In this document: piece by piece, positions 1-9,751 of the stretch | Numbering within the stretch: position 1 is the stretch's first letter | Layout: the number at the start of each line of letters is the position of its first letter | DNA from: Saccharibacter sp. 17.LH.SD | Lineage (GTDB): Bacteria; Pseudomonadota; Alphaproteobacteria; Acetobacterales; Acetobacteraceae | Direction: 5' to 3' | Length of the DNA: 64,000 bases | Assembly (NCBI RefSeq): GCF_009834805.1 | Contig: NZ_WVHO01000009.1 | Span: 622,501-686,500 of the forward strand | Made by a program: the position numbers and the translations under genes | The notes under the pieces: model-generated | The model's database searches: none | What the model was told of the DNA's origin: nothing | What the model saw: only the letters and a program-made list of their open reading frames with translations

Positions 1-194
1 AGAACCATGAATAACCCGGCCAAAATCCCCGTGCTGCGGGTGAGTAATGTGGCCGTGCCGCGTCCGGTCATGAAGGCCCCTACACCTTGGCCGCTGCCAA
101 TTCCCAGCCCCCCTCCTTCGCTACGCTGAATCAGGATAACGCCGATCAGGGCCAAGGCAACGATAACCGTGACGATGAGCAGAAAAGTGGTCAT
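1..194 (-). CDS. secG: Preprotein translocase subunit SecG (3' end cut by window)
   Basis: Translating the reverse strand from the ATG at 194 gives a hydrophobic N-terminal helix, then LIQRSEGGGLGIG, a glycine-rich stretch and the start of a second hydrophobic helix. This is the two-helix pattern of SecG, the small inner-membrane partner of SecYE that assists protein export. About 64 codons are visible and the C-terminus lies beyond the left edge. It follows tpiA on the same strand after a gap of about 20 bp; tpiA-secG adjacency is common in bacteria. The identification rests on the LIQRSEGGGLG motif and this context. Confidence 0.85.
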   Translation of the reverse strand, partial: MTTFLLIVTVIVALALIGVILIQRSEGGGLGIGSGQGVGAFMTGRGTATLLTRSTGILAGLFMV

Positions 195-216
195 GGGTGT
201 TAAAAGATCCAAATAG

Positions 217-1008
217 TTATGAAGGCGATGACGATAGGCTCTCTGTAGCAGCACGAATAATGTCTAGAAAGCTTTTTGCTTCCAGACTGGCGCTCCCCAC
301 AAGAACACCATCCAGGCCTTTTATGGAGAAAAGAGATGAGGTTTGGGCCGCCGTAACGGAGCCACCATAGAGGACTGGAACACGAAAGTCATCTACCATA
401 AGGCGCATGGGGAGTAAGGCATGGATAACGTTCAGCTTACGCTGCAATTCTTCGCGGGAAGGTGTAATACCGCTACCAATGGCCCATACGGGTTCATAGG
501 CGACGATTCCTCTGAAGCCACGAGTGAGAGACCCTTCTATTTGGCGCGCTAGAACGCTTGCCGCACGTCCTTCATTTCGTTCAGCCAAATGTTCACCAAT
601 ACAGACAATAGGGATAAGGCCAGCGGCTGTTGCGGCTTTGACTTTTTGACGAATGGCTGCGTCCGTCTCTCCATGGTTTTGCCGACGCTCTGAATGCCCA
701 AGAATGACGTAGGTGACCCCGAGATCAACGAGCATTTTCGCAGAAATATCGCCCGTGAAAGGACCAGAAGGCGCAGGGTAACAGTCTTGTGCCCCTAAAG
801 CCGGACATGAGGGGGATTCATGATGCGCAAGGTTTTTATGGATTTCCGAGAGCTGAGTATAAGGCGGGCAGATAACGGTCTTGATAAAGGGTGGGGGAGG
901 AGCTTGCTCTAAATTTTCCGTCACTTCACGAGCAAGTTTTAAGCCGTGGTCGTGGCGGGCTTGCATCTTCCAATTCCCAATGACGTACTTATTGGATGCA
1001 ATGCTCAT
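217..1008 (-). CDS. tpiA: Triosephosphate isomerase
   Basis: This glycolytic and gluconeogenic enzyme interconverts dihydroxyacetone phosphate and glyceraldehyde 3-phosphate in the cytosol. The 263-residue protein is of normal family length and carries the expected motifs in order: GNWKM near residue 11 (Asn and Lys of the active site), GHSERR with the catalytic His near residue 104, AYEPVWAIG with the catalytic Glu, and YGGSV plus LVGSASL for phosphate binding. A start nine codons upstream is possible, but the ATG at 1008 has a good ribosome site (GGAGAGAG, 4-5 nt upstream) and fits the family N-terminus. It probably heads a tpiA-secG transcript. Confidence 0.95.
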   Translation of the reverse strand: MSIASNKYVIGNWKMQARHDHGLKLAREVTENLEQAPPPPFIKTVICPPYTQLSEIHKNLAHHESPSCPALGAQDCYPAPSGPFTGDISAKMLVDLGVTYVILGHSERRQNHGETDAAIRQKVKAATAAGLIPIVCIGEHLAERNEGRAASVLARQIEGSLTRGFRGIVAYEPVWAIGSGITPSREELQRKLNVIHALLPMRLMVDDFRVPVLYGGSVTAAQTSSLFSIKGLDGVLVGSASLEAKSFLDIIRAATESLSSSPS

Positions 1009-1168
1009 TCTGCTCTCTCCGTCGACATACCGCATTACGTGATAGAAAATGATTCTGAAGATGTGCGGTGCTAGTCAATTTGTCTCGGCATCAGTATGCT
1101 GCTTTCCACTCTAACCGGGTTTACCCGTTAATGCCATCCTCTCCTCTGGATAAGTGACATTCGTTTCT

Positions 1169-3109
1169 ATGATTACTGCTCTGCGTCATTTCGTTGTTGA
1201 CACCTGGATTGGCCGGGTTATCGCTCTTGTATTATTTCTAGCGTTTGTCGGTTTAGGGGGTAGCTTTGTCGGGCTGTCAGGTGGCTTTGGTGGGCTAACG
1301 CCTCAAGATGTGACGCAGGTTGGGCCTTATAAAGTCACAGTGGATGATGTCGAGCGAGAAATTCAAAAGCGCTTAAATTATCTGCAGCAGAGTGGGGTCT
1401 CTCCAGAAGCGCTGCGTGGACCAGGGGTTGCAGAAGACTTAACGCAAGAGAGTTTGCGGGACGTCGTTGTTGCTAAAGCGGCTCAGGCTGTCGGGGAAAA
1501 GAGTGGGATTAACCCAAGTGATGCTCTTGTTCGGCAGACTGTTTTTTCGATGCCTGAATTTGCTGATGCCCAAGGGCAATTCAGTGCACAAAAAATGGAC
1601 CAATTGCTTACCCAGAGCGGGATGTCCCATCAGGATCTTGTTAACCAGGTTCAGCAAACCTTGATGATGCGGACGATGATGTTCGGGTTTGGGCAGGCCC
1701 CACAGGTTCCGTCTGCTGAAATTGAGCAGATCGTGCAATTCTATACACGTGCTCGAAAGGTCGATATTGCGCGTTTTCCTTTCTCAGAGGGGCAGGTTAG
1801 TGGGAATCCTACAGAACAACAGTTGCATCGTTTTTACGACAACCATCCGTGGATGTTTCGAACAGCCGAGTTTCGGCATGTGAAAATTGTTACACTTTTG
1901 CCAGACTCTGTTGCGGCGTCCATTGAGGTTCCTGACGATGTCTTGCAGAAACTCTATAAGGAGCGTGGACGGGACTATAATTTACCGGAGTTACGTACAG
2001 TTCAAGTGCTTGGCTTTGCGGATATGAAGTCAGCTGAAGATGCTGCACAAGCATGGCGTTCTGGCGCACGATGGGAAGATGTGCAAAAGCAGTTCCCCAG
2101 CGCTATCCCGGCTTCTCTGTCGGACGCTCGCCAAGGGGATTTTCCAGACCCAGCCTTAGGGAAGGCCGTTTTTTCTGCTAGTGCTCAGAGTATCGTAGGG
2201 CCTGTGAAAACAGCCGCTGGGTGGAGTGTGATCCATGTTGTTACCGTGACACCGGCGCATGTCGTAACATTTGAGCAAGCACGTGATGGGATGCGATCCG
2301 AAATTCGACATGCTGAGACAGCAACGCGTTTAGGGCAGGTCATGAAGCCTTTTGAAGAGGCAGTCGCAGGATCAACCGAGCTTGATAAAATTCCTACAAA
2401 TTTGGGAGCGGTACCTGGGGCTGGGACACTTGATGAAAGAGGGATGACCCCCGAGGGTGAGGCGGCACCTTTGCCAGGGGATGAGGCAACGCGCAAAGCG
2501 ATTCTTCATCAGATTTTTCTACAGAAAAAAGGTGAGCTTCCTCATGTCGTGTCGCTTCCTAACGGAGGAGCTTTCGCTGTTCTGGTCGATCAAGTGAAAC
2601 CAGGTCATGTAAAAGCCTTTAATGATGCTCGTGCCGATGTTGTGACGGCTTGGCAAGACGAGCAGAAAAAACATGCCCAAGATACTCGCGTAACCTCTCT
2701 TTATCAGGACGCTAAGAAGAATGGGCTGCGTGCGATATTCAAGGCTCAGCAAGAGAAAACAGTCCTGCAAAAGGATGAGATATTCTCACGTTTGCATCCA
2801 CGCAATGATGTGCCAGAGCTGATCACACGTGCTGCGTTTGATCAGAAAATAGGTCAGACGGTGATGCTTGAGGTGGGAGATGCCTATTGGCTCGTCCAGG
2901 TTACGGGTGAGCAAGAGGCTGAGCCCTCTGAAGAAAATATGCTGCGTCAGAAAGTGGGGCAGCAACTCCAGCAGGAATATGCAGGTGATTTGCCAGAGGC
3001 TCTGGGAATGGCGTACCTTCACCAAGTTCCGGTGCATCGCCAAAATTATGATATAATTCATCAAATTACGACGCAATTACAGCAGCGTATGTCAGGTAAT
3101 GTAAGGTAG
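1169..3109 (+). CDS. ppiD: SurA/PpiD-type peptidyl-prolyl isomerase, membrane anchored
   Basis: This is a periplasmic folding factor of the PpiD/SurA type, anchored in the inner membrane. The product is about 646 residues, typical of PpiD. A short cytoplasmic N-terminus (MITALRHF) is followed by one membrane helix rich in V, L, F and G (about residues 15-40), a SurA-like N-terminal chaperone region and a parvulin-like region around residues 230-360. An in-frame GTG start at 1154 would add five residues; I prefer the ATG because PpiD proteins begin M-x-T/A-L-R. Neither start has a strong ribosome site. The stop is 8 bp before trpE, so the two are probably cotranscribed. Parvulin activity is assumed from the family. 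Confidence 0.85.
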   Translation: MITALRHFVVDTWIGRVIALVLFLAFVGLGGSFVGLSGGFGGLTPQDVTQVGPYKVTVDDVEREIQKRLNYLQQSGVSPEALRGPGVAEDLTQESLRDVVVAKAAQAVGEKSGINPSDALVRQTVFSMPEFADAQGQFSAQKMDQLLTQSGMSHQDLVNQVQQTLMMRTMMFGFGQAPQVPSAEIEQIVQFYTRARKVDIARFPFSEGQVSGNPTEQQLHRFYDNHPWMFRTAEFRHVKIVTLLPDSVAASIEVPDDVLQKLYKERGRDYNLPELRTVQVLGFADMKSAEDAAQAWRSGARWEDVQKQFPSAIPASLSDARQGDFPDPALGKAVFSASAQSIVGPVKTAAGWSVIHVVTVTPAHVVTFEQARDGMRSEIRHAETATRLGQVMKPFEEAVAGSTELDKIPTNLGAVPGAGTLDERGMTPEGEAAPLPGDEATRKAILHQIFLQKKGELPHVVSLPNGGAFAVLVDQVKPGHVKAFNDARADVVTAWQDEQKKHAQDTRVTSLYQDAKKNGLRAIFKAQQEKTVLQKDEIFSRLHPRNDVPELITRAAFDQKIGQTVMLEVGDAYWLVQVTGEQEAEPSEENMLRQKVGQQLQQEYAGDLPEALGMAYLHQVPVHRQNYDIIHQITTQLQQRMSGNVR

Positions 3110-3117
3110 AAATAAAA

Positions 3118-4599
3118 GTGAGTGATATTCTTCATACTATTGAGGCAGCGGATCTTTTAACGCCTCTTTCTGTATTTTTACGTCTTAAAGAATTAGCAGA
3201 TGACCCATATCGTCTGTTTTTCGAAAGTGTCGAAGGTGGGGAGACACGGGGGCGTTACTCAATTATCGCCCTCATGCCGGATACGGTTTGGATTTGTAAG
3301 GATGGGAAGGCCACACGAGATGGTGTGGTGCAACCAGAAGGGCCGCTGCCTTCGCTTAATAAATTAATTGAAGAAAGTCAGATTGATCTGCCTGAAGAGT
3401 TACCTTCAATGATTGGAGGTGTCTTCGGTGTGTTAGGGTATGACATGGTCAGGCAAATGGAAGTTTTGCCGCATGCTCCGAAGAATGATCTCGACTTGCC
3501 TGAAGGGGTGATGATTCGTCCCCGTTTATTTGCCGTATTTGATACGGTTAAAGATGAGCTTATTCTGGCCGCTCCTGTACGGCATGAAGACGGGTATCAC
3601 GAGGCAAAACGTTTATTACAACAAGCTCGGGAGGCTTTGCGTAAGCCGTTGGTTGATGAGATCAACCGCCTACCAGAAGGCACGGTGTTGCAAGAACCTA
3701 CCGCGAATATGTCGCATGAACGTTTTCTTGAGAATGTCGTGCGCATTAAGGAGTATATTTCGGCGGGGGATGCGTTTCAGGTTGTTCCAAGTCAGCGTTT
3801 TCAAACACCGTTTCCGCTTTCTGCTTTAGCGTTGTATCGTAGCTTGCGGCGGGTGAACCCGGCTCCTTTCCTGTTCTTGATGGAATTGGATGGGTTTACT
3901 CTGGTTGGCTCTTCTCCAGAAATTCTTGTGCGATTGAATCGCGGGGAAATGACGGTACGTCCCTTGGCAGGGACCCGTCCACGGGGGAGAGATCGAGAGC
4001 ATGATTTGGCATTAGAAAAAGAATTGCTCGCTGATGGGAAGGAATTGGCGGAGCATCTGATGCTTATTGATTTGGGACGAAATGACGTGGGGCGTGTTTC
4101 GCAGCCTGGGTCCGTTGCTGTTCCGGATCGTTTTGTGATTGAGCGCTATAGCCATGTTATGCATATCTCATCGACAGTGACCGGGCAGGTTCGCCCTGAG
4201 TTAAGCATGCTTGATGTATTGTCGGCTGGTTTCCCAGCGGGAACCCTCTCAGGGGCGCCGAAAATTCGTAGTATGGAAATCATTGATGAATTGGAGCCAA
4301 CTCGACGAGGACCTTATGCTGGATGTGTAGGGTATTTCGGCGCGAATGGTGACATGGACACATGTATTGGTTTGCGTATGGCTGTGTTAAAGGACGGTCA
4401 AATGTACGTGCAAGCCGGCTGCGGTGTTGTGGCTGATTCGGACCCAGAAACGGAATATGAGGAGACGCGGGCGAAGGCGCGTGCTCTTTTTAAAGCGGCT
4501 GAAATGGCTGTGCGTCATGCCGCGACCTCTAGAAAAGGCACGCTCTCATCCTTATCTGACTCAGCGGTGAGTCACGAGAAAGAAGGGAATACGCTGTGA
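3118..4599 (+). CDS. trpE: Anthranilate synthase component I
   Basis: It converts chorismate to anthranilate, the first committed step of tryptophan synthesis, using ammonia from TrpG. The 493 residues contain the chorismate-binding landmarks in order: VPSQRF, LVGSSPEILVR, RPLAGTRPRG, LIDLGRNDVGRVS, FPAGTLSGAPKIRSMEII and YAGCVGYF. The N-terminal region carries a feedback-site-like segment. The start is GTG, 8 bp after the ppiD stop, with GGTAGA upstream. Its 3' end overlaps trpG by 4 bp, suggesting translational coupling. No leader-peptide attenuator is visible in the short gap before it. PabB is the main alternative, but trpG-trpD-trpC follow directly. Confidence 0.95.
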   Translation: MSDILHTIEAADLLTPLSVFLRLKELADDPYRLFFESVEGGETRGRYSIIALMPDTVWICKDGKATRDGVVQPEGPLPSLNKLIEESQIDLPEELPSMIGGVFGVLGYDMVRQMEVLPHAPKNDLDLPEGVMIRPRLFAVFDTVKDELILAAPVRHEDGYHEAKRLLQQAREALRKPLVDEINRLPEGTVLQEPTANMSHERFLENVVRIKEYISAGDAFQVVPSQRFQTPFPLSALALYRSLRRVNPAPFLFLMELDGFTLVGSSPEILVRLNRGEMTVRPLAGTRPRGRDREHDLALEKELLADGKELAEHLMLIDLGRNDVGRVSQPGSVAVPDRFVIERYSHVMHISSTVTGQVRPELSMLDVLSAGFPAGTLSGAPKIRSMEIIDELEPTRRGPYAGCVGYFGANGDMDTCIGLRMAVLKDGQMYVQAGCGVVADSDPETEYEETRAKARALFKAAEMAVRHAATSRKGTLSSLSDSAVSHEKEGNTL

Positions 4600-5177
4600 T
4601 TTTGCTAATCGATAATTACGATAGTTTTACCTTCAATCTCGTCCATCATTTTGGGGCGCTTGGGGTTGAATGTGTTGTTAAACGTAATGATGCTCTCAGT
4701 GTGGAGGAGGCGCTTGCCTTAAAGCCTTCTGCCATTGTGCTCTCTCCTGGGCCATGCTCGCCTAATGAAGCGGGCATTTGCTGTGACCTCGTGCGGGAAG
4801 CCGCGGGGAAAATACCGGTGTTAGGGGTCTGTTTGGGGCACCAGGCCATAGGGCAAGTTTTTGGGGCAAAAGTGGTTCGTGCACCTGTACCAATGCATGG
4901 CAAAATTAGTGAAATTTTGCATGATGGGACGGGAGTATTTGAAGGGCTTCCGGAGCCTGTCGGTATGGTGCGGTATCATAGCTTGACGGTTGCTCCAGAG
5001 ACGATCCCTGATGATCTTATCGTGAATGCACGGACAGAAGATGGTGTCATTATGGGATTGCGTCATAGGGCGTACCCCATACATGGCGTTCAGTTTCATC
5101 CAGAAAGTATTGCGTCTGAGTCTGGGCGTCAGCTTTTGGAGAATTTTCTGAAATCCGTCGCCGTGGAAGCTGCTTAA
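4596..5177 (+). CDS. trpG: Anthranilate synthase component II (glutamine amidotransferase)
   Basis: This 193-residue class I glutamine amidotransferase supplies ammonia to TrpE and may also serve para-aminobenzoate synthesis as PabA. It starts DNYDSFTFNL, typical of TrpG/PabA, has the oxyanion segment LSPGPCSPNEAG, the nucleophilic Cys in GVCLGHQAIG and the His-Glu pair in HGVQFHPESI. The GTG start overlaps the trpE stop (GTGA), and its own stop overlaps the trpD start by one base (TAATG), so trpE-trpG-trpD should be translationally coupled in one operon. Confidence 0.95.
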   Translation: MILLIDNYDSFTFNLVHHFGALGVECVVKRNDALSVEEALALKPSAIVLSPGPCSPNEAGICCDLVREAAGKIPVLGVCLGHQAIGQVFGAKVVRAPVPMHGKISEILHDGTGVFEGLPEPVGMVRYHSLTVAPETIPDDLIVNARTEDGVIMGLRHRAYPIHGVQFHPESIASESGRQLLENFLKSVAVEAA

Positions 5178-6283
5178 TGGCGGCGTCAATGGCTGGAGGG
5201 TTTCCGGTTTTTCTTCGCATGGTTGCTGAAGGAAAGGTGCTTTCATCGAAGGATGCTGAAAGTGCCTTTGAGGCGATTATGGGGGGAGATGTCTCTGAGG
5301 TGCAGTTGGCGGCTTTTCTAACAGCTTTGCATGTGCGTGGGGAGACGCCAGAAGAGTTGTTAGGTGCTGTTCGGGCTGTACGTCGTCACATGCTGAAGCT
5401 TTCTCATGTGCCGCCTCATGCCATTGATGTTTGCGGGACAGGGGGGGACGGCCTGAAAACACTCAATGTGTCGACAGCGACGGCGTTTGTTTTGGCTGGG
5501 CTTGGAGTTGATGTGGCCAAGCATGGGGGGCGTGCTCTGTCATCTCGTACGGGCGCGACGGATGTTCTAGAAGCTTTGGGCATTCCTGCCGATGGCAATA
5601 TAGAGAAGCAAGAAGAGCGATTACTTACGCAGCATCTTGCTTTTTTAGCCGCACCTTTGCATCACCCAGCTATGAAGGTCGCTGGTTCGGTTAGGAAAGC
5701 GCTTGGTTTCAGGACATTATTTAATTTGCTCGGGCCGTTATGTAATCCGGCTGGGGTGAGACGTCAGCTTGTTGGTGTGTTTTCTAGCCAGTGGTGTGCC
5801 CCTGTTGCGCGTGTTTTGGGCGAGCTTGGTGGTGTGTCATGTTGGGCGGTGCAGGGGGAAACGGATGAAGGCCCGATTGATGAGTTAACGCTTGCTGGCC
5901 CAACAAAAATTACAGCTTGGGAAAAAGGCAAGCTTTTGCAGCTGGACATAACGCCTGAAATGGCTGGGTTACCTTCTATGCCAGTGAGTGAGCTGCGTGG
6001 AGGTGATGCTGTGGAAAATGCACAATGCATGAAAGCCCTTTTCGAAGGAGAAAAAGGGTGTTACCGCGACACGGTTTTGTTAAATGCAGCCGTGGCTCTC
6101 CATGTGGCTGGTCGCGGTTCTATTCTGACAGAGGGACGCGTTTCATCGCAGGCGTTGAAGGAAAATCTTGCTATGGCAATGCATTCATTAGAGAGTGGTC
6201 TTGCTTTAGGGGCTTTGACACAGGCGCAAAGAGGTGTAAGCCCTCTGTCAAGCGGTGACGCCGCTTTACCTATTCTAAGTTAG
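5177..6283 (+). CDS. trpD: Anthranilate phosphoribosyltransferase
   Basis: It transfers the phosphoribosyl group from PRPP to anthranilate, the second step of tryptophan synthesis. At 368 residues it is slightly longer than most TrpD proteins. The PRPP and metal loop CGTGGDGLKTLNVSTA is at about residues 85-100, followed by KHGGRALSSRTGATDVLEALG, close to the usual KHGNR-S-SGSAD pattern, and later LGPLCNPAG and ETDEGPIDE (metal-binding Asp and Glu). The gene begins one base inside the trpG stop codon and is followed by trpC after 15 bp. Confidence 0.95.
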   Translation: MAASMAGGFPVFLRMVAEGKVLSSKDAESAFEAIMGGDVSEVQLAAFLTALHVRGETPEELLGAVRAVRRHMLKLSHVPPHAIDVCGTGGDGLKTLNVSTATAFVLAGLGVDVAKHGGRALSSRTGATDVLEALGIPADGNIEKQEERLLTQHLAFLAAPLHHPAMKVAGSVRKALGFRTLFNLLGPLCNPAGVRRQLVGVFSSQWCAPVARVLGELGGVSCWAVQGETDEGPIDELTLAGPTKITAWEKGKLLQLDITPEMAGLPSMPVSELRGGDAVENAQCMKALFEGEKGCYRDTVLLNAAVALHVAGRGSILTEGRVSSQALKENLAMAMHSLESGLALGALTQAQRGVSPLSSGDAALPILS

Positions 6284-6298
6284 AGTTTCGGGACGATC

Positions 6299-7264
6299 AT
6301 GATATTTTTGCCACAACGGCCGATGGTTGCCTTTGCTCCCCCAGAGAGTGACGGGCCGTCCCCGGCTTCGGATATGGCTTCCGAACAGACACCTGAAGTC
6401 GGAAAAGCTGATGTGTCGAAATCAGGTGGCGCGATTTCGATGACGGAAGCGGAAAATGAGAGTGAAAAAGGTGCAGACGTGCTTGAGCGTATCTGTGCCC
6501 GTACGCGTCTTGATGTTGAGCAGCGTATGCAGGTGATGCCCTTAAAGGATATTGCTGCGAAAGCGCGTGAGGTGACGATCCCGACACGGGGATTTGGCCA
6601 GGCTCTGCAGCATATTACGGCTGACCGCAGGGTTGGGCTGATTGCTGAAGTAAAGAAAGCGTCACCTTCAGCGGGGATTATCCGTCCTGATTATGATCCA
6701 GCAGGGATTGCGAAATCCTATCAAACAGCTGGAGCTAGCTGTATTTCTGTGCTGACAGAAGGATCGTGCTTTCATGGGAGCACGGATGACCTGGAAGCGG
6801 TACGTGCTGCGTGTAGTCTGCCGATTTTGCGGAAGGATTTTATCCTCCATCCTTGGCAGGTACATGAAAGCCGCATAGTCGGGGCTGACTGTATTCTGCT
6901 CATTATGGCGGCTTTGGAAGAAAATCAGGCAGCAGAGCTGATTGCTTTGGCCCGTGGGTATGGCATGGATGTTCTGCTTGAGGTTCATAATGAGGAAGAG
7001 CTTAATCGCGCTTTGGCTTATGAGAGCTTCCTTATTGGCATCAATAATCGTGATTTGAAGACACTCAAAACCGATTTGCAGACGACTGTTGACCTTGCAC
7101 CGTCTGTTCCTCCGGATCGGCTTGTGATTTCGGAGAGTGGAATTCGTGTCCCAGCTGACCTTGAAAAAGTAGGTGAGGCAGGGTGCAGCGCGGTTTTGGT
7201 TGGTGAATCTCTTCTAAAAGAGCCAGATCCGGGTTTAGCGGCGCGTCGTTTGCTCGGCTTCTAA
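6299..7264 (+). CDS. trpC: Indole-3-glycerol-phosphate synthase
   Basis: It closes the indole ring in tryptophan synthesis. The TIM-barrel motifs are present: LIAEVKKASPSAGII (catalytic Lys and Glu), LTEGSCFHGS, LRKDFI (catalytic Lys), LLEVHNEEEL, INNRDLKT and ISESGI. As read from 6299 the protein has 321 residues with a low-complexity N-terminal extension of about 47 residues. An ATG at 6440 (MTEAENESE...) would give about 274 residues, closer to the family norm, and has AGGTGG upstream. The true start is therefore uncertain. It is a stand-alone TrpC with no TrpF fusion and is the last trp gene here. Confidence 0.93.
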   Translation: MIFLPQRPMVAFAPPESDGPSPASDMASEQTPEVGKADVSKSGGAISMTEAENESEKGADVLERICARTRLDVEQRMQVMPLKDIAAKAREVTIPTRGFGQALQHITADRRVGLIAEVKKASPSAGIIRPDYDPAGIAKSYQTAGASCISVLTEGSCFHGSTDDLEAVRAACSLPILRKDFILHPWQVHESRIVGADCILLIMAALEENQAAELIALARGYGMDVLLEVHNEEELNRALAYESFLIGINNRDLKTLKTDLQTTVDLAPSVPPDRLVISESGIRVPADLEKVGEAGCSAVLVGESLLKEPDPGLAARRLLGF

Positions 7265-7371
7265 TTCATATGACAGAGAGGGAACCAGTGGGACGGGAAG
7301 GGGATGTTTTTCCCTTTTCTTGTAGTGAATCTGGTTTCTATTAAAGTTTTAATAATCCCCAGGAGACTGCC

Positions 7372-8376
7372 ATGGGTATCACGGTGGATGCGTCGTCCCC
7401 ACAGAATGGTCCGGTATTATCAAAAGAGCAGATGGAACGTGCCTATCGGGACATGGTCCTTGTTCGTCGTTTTGAAGAAAAGTCCGGACAGCTTTACGGT
7501 ATGGGAAAGATTGGTGGTTTTTGCCATCTTTATATCGGCCAAGAGGCGGTTGTTGCTGGGATAGGCCTAGCGATGAAGAAAGGGGACCGCTCCATTACGT
7601 CTTACCGTGATCATGGTCAGATGCTCGTAGCTGGGATGACGTCACGTGGCGTCATGGCTGAGCTGACAGGACGATCGGGTGGCTACTCCCGTGGTAAAGG
7701 TGGCTCCATGCATATGTTCTCGCGTGAGCAAGAGTTTTACGGGGGACATGGCATTGTTGGGGCACAGGTCGCGTTAGGTACGGGCCTGGGTTTTGCGAGT
7801 GCTTATCGCGATGAGGGGCGTGCCTCTATCGTGTATCTAGGTGATGGTGCGATTAACCAAGGTCAGGTTTATGAGAGCTTTAATCTAGCGGCTCTTTTTA
7901 AACTCCCATGTCTCTATGTGGTTGAAAATAACCGCTATGGGATGGGGACCGCTATTGACCGTGTGTCCGCCTCCAAAGATCTGTCGAAAAACGGGGCTCC
8001 GTGGGGAATTCCATCGCGTAAAGTTGACGGGATGGATGTCGTAGCGGTGTATCATGCAGCTCAAGAAGCGCTTGAGCATTGTCGCTCTGGGAAAGGGCCT
8101 TTCCTCCTTGAAATGGAAACGTATCGTTATCGTGGGCACTCTATGTCAGACCCCGCGAAATATCGTCAGCGTTCCGAAGTAGAGGAAATGCGTCAAACGC
8201 GTGACCCTATTGAAACGCTCAAAGCTGAGATGAAGCGGCAGGGCGTGGAGGAGAGTTTCTTCAAGGCTGTGGATGCTGACGTCAAAGATATTGTGAAAGA
8301 CGCTGCAGAATTCGCACAAACAAGTCCTGAGCCTGATGAGTCAGAGTTGTGGACTGACGTTTTGGTGGAGGTGTAA
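7372..8376 (+). CDS. pdhA: Pyruvate dehydrogenase E1 component, alpha subunit
   Basis: This is the alpha subunit of thiamine-diphosphate-dependent E1, which decarboxylates pyruvate and hands the acetyl group to lipoylated E2. The 334-residue protein has the family N-terminal segment [23 protein letters not shown], the ThDP-binding signature from [15 protein letters not shown] to ENNRYGMGT, and [15 protein letters not shown] in the regulatory loop region. A good ribosome site (CAGGAG) precedes the ATG. It is the first gene of pdhA-pdhB-pdhC-lpd-lipA, and the roughly 100 bp before it probably hold the promoter. Confidence 0.95.
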   Translation: MGITVDASSPQNGPVLSKEQMERAYRDMVLVRRFEEKSGQLYGMGKIGGFCHLYIGQEAVVAGIGLAMKKGDRSITSYRDHGQMLVAGMTSRGVMAELTGRSGGYSRGKGGSMHMFSREQEFYGGHGIVGAQVALGTGLGFASAYRDEGRASIVYLGDGAINQGQVYESFNLAALFKLPCLYVVENNRYGMGTAIDRVSASKDLSKNGAPWGIPSRKVDGMDVVAVYHAAQEALEHCRSGKGPFLLEMETYRYRGHSMSDPAKYRQRSEVEEMRQTRDPIETLKAEMKRQGVEESFFKAVDADVKDIVKDAAEFAQTSPEPDESELWTDVLVEV

Positions 8377-8378
8377 CC

Positions 8379-9746
8379 ATGGCTTCTCCAATTCTTATGC
8401 CGGCTCTTTCTCCGACGATGACCGAAGGCACAGTGGCGCGGTGGCTCAAGAAAGAGGGGGATCGCGTCACTTCTGGTGAAGTGGTGGCTGAAATCGAGAC
8501 TGATAAAGCCACGATGGAACTTGAGGCTGTTGATGAGGGTGTTTTAGGGCGTATCCTTGTGCAGGATGGCGCTGAGCATATTGCGGTGAATACACCTCTT
8601 GCTATCTTGCTTGAGGAGGGGGATGACGCCTCGGTTCTGGAGACCTTTGATCTCAAAGGTGATGAAAAACCGTCATCGGAAGCTGTACAACCCTCTTCAG
8701 AAAAAAACGTTCCAGCCGCGCCAGCAGCGGCGTCCCAAAGTTTGGTTGAGCCAGAGTGGGGTGAGACGGTCGAGATCACCGTGCGTGAAGCGCTTCGTGA
8801 GGCGATGCGTGCTGAGATGCAGCGTGATGAAGAAGTCTTTCTCCTCGGTGAAGAAGTAGCCGAGTATCAAGGGGCTTATAAGGTCAGCCAAGGGCTTCTT
8901 GATGAGTTTGGTAAAAAGCGTGTTATTGATACGCCGATTGCCGAGCATGGTTTTACAGGGATGGCCGTGGGGGCTGCTCTTGCAGGGTTGAAGCCAATTG
9001 TTGAATTCATGACAATGAATTTTTCCATGCAGGCGATCGATCATATTATCAATTCTGCCGCAAAAACGCGTTATATGTCGGGTGGTCAAATGTCTTGCCC
9101 GATTGTGTTTCGTGGGCCCAATGGGGCTGCAGCTCGTGTCGGGGCTCAGCACTCTCAGTGTTATGCGAGCTGGTATGCTCACGTGCCAGGGTTAAAGGTT
9201 GTCGCACCATGGTCTTCTGCTGATGCAAAAGGGCTTTTGCGGGCGGCTATTCGTGATCCTAATCCAGTTGTCGTTCTGGAGAATGAAATTTTATACGGGC
9301 AAAAATTTCCTTGCCCCGTAGCGGATGATTTCGTTCTTCCTATTGGGAAAGCTCGTATTGAGAGAGAGGGGCGTGACGTGACGCTTGTTGCTTTCTCTAT
9401 TATGGTCGGTGTGGCCCTTGAGGCTGCTGAACAATTGGCAAAGCAGGGGATCGATGCAGAAGTGATTAATCTGCGTTCTCTCCGTCCACTTGATACAGAA
9501 ACGATTATCAAAAGTGTTAAGAAAACCAGCCGAATCGTTTCTGTAGAAGAAGGGTGGCCGGTTGCTGGGATCGGTGCTGAAATTTGCACGGTCGCTGTTG
9601 AGCAAGCCTTCGATTGGCTCGATGCGCCGCCAGCGCGTGTCTGTGGGCTTGATATTCCGCTACCCTATGCCGCTAATCTTGAAAAATTAGCTCTTCCGAA
9701 GCCCGAATGGGTGGTGGATGCTGTGCGCAAGCAGTTTGGAGATTAA
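8379..9746 (+). CDS. pdhB: Pyruvate dehydrogenase E1 beta subunit with N-terminal lipoyl domain
   Basis: This E1 beta subunit completes the ThDP-binding heterotetramer. Residues 1-78 form a lipoyl domain with the modified Lys in [11 protein letters not shown]; a Pro/Ala/Ser-rich linker runs to about residue 125; the transketolase-like beta subunit follows ([46 protein letters not shown]-terminal transketolase domain). At 455 residues it is longer than ordinary E1 beta because of the lipoyl domain, an arrangement known from alphaproteobacteria. The start is 2 bp after the pdhA stop. The lipoyl domain closely resembles that of the adjacent E2. Confidence 0.95.
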   Translation: MASPILMPALSPTMTEGTVARWLKKEGDRVTSGEVVAEIETDKATMELEAVDEGVLGRILVQDGAEHIAVNTPLAILLEEGDDASVLETFDLKGDEKPSSEAVQPSSEKNVPAAPAAASQSLVEPEWGETVEITVREALREAMRAEMQRDEEVFLLGEEVAEYQGAYKVSQGLLDEFGKKRVIDTPIAEHGFTGMAVGAALAGLKPIVEFMTMNFSMQAIDHIINSAAKTRYMSGGQMSCPIVFRGPNGAAARVGAQHSQCYASWYAHVPGLKVVAPWSSADAKGLLRAAIRDPNPVVVLENEILYGQKFPCPVADDFVLPIGKARIEREGRDVTLVAFSIMVGVALEAAEQLAKQGIDAEVINLRSLRPLDTETIIKSVKKTSRIVSVEEGWPVAGIGAEICTVAVEQAFDWLDAPPARVCGLDIPLPYAANLEKLALPKPEWVVDAVRKQFGD

Positions 9747-9751
9747 GATCC

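Noticed and set aside
1439-3076. Several leftward frames of 80-100 codons inside the ppiD gene
   Set aside because: They overlap a well-supported gene on the other strand and show no motif or ribosome site; similar shadow frames occur in most long genes here.
3100-3117. trp attenuator or leader peptide before trpE
   Set aside because: The gap to the preceding gene is only 8 bp, leaving no room for a leader peptide and terminator pair.
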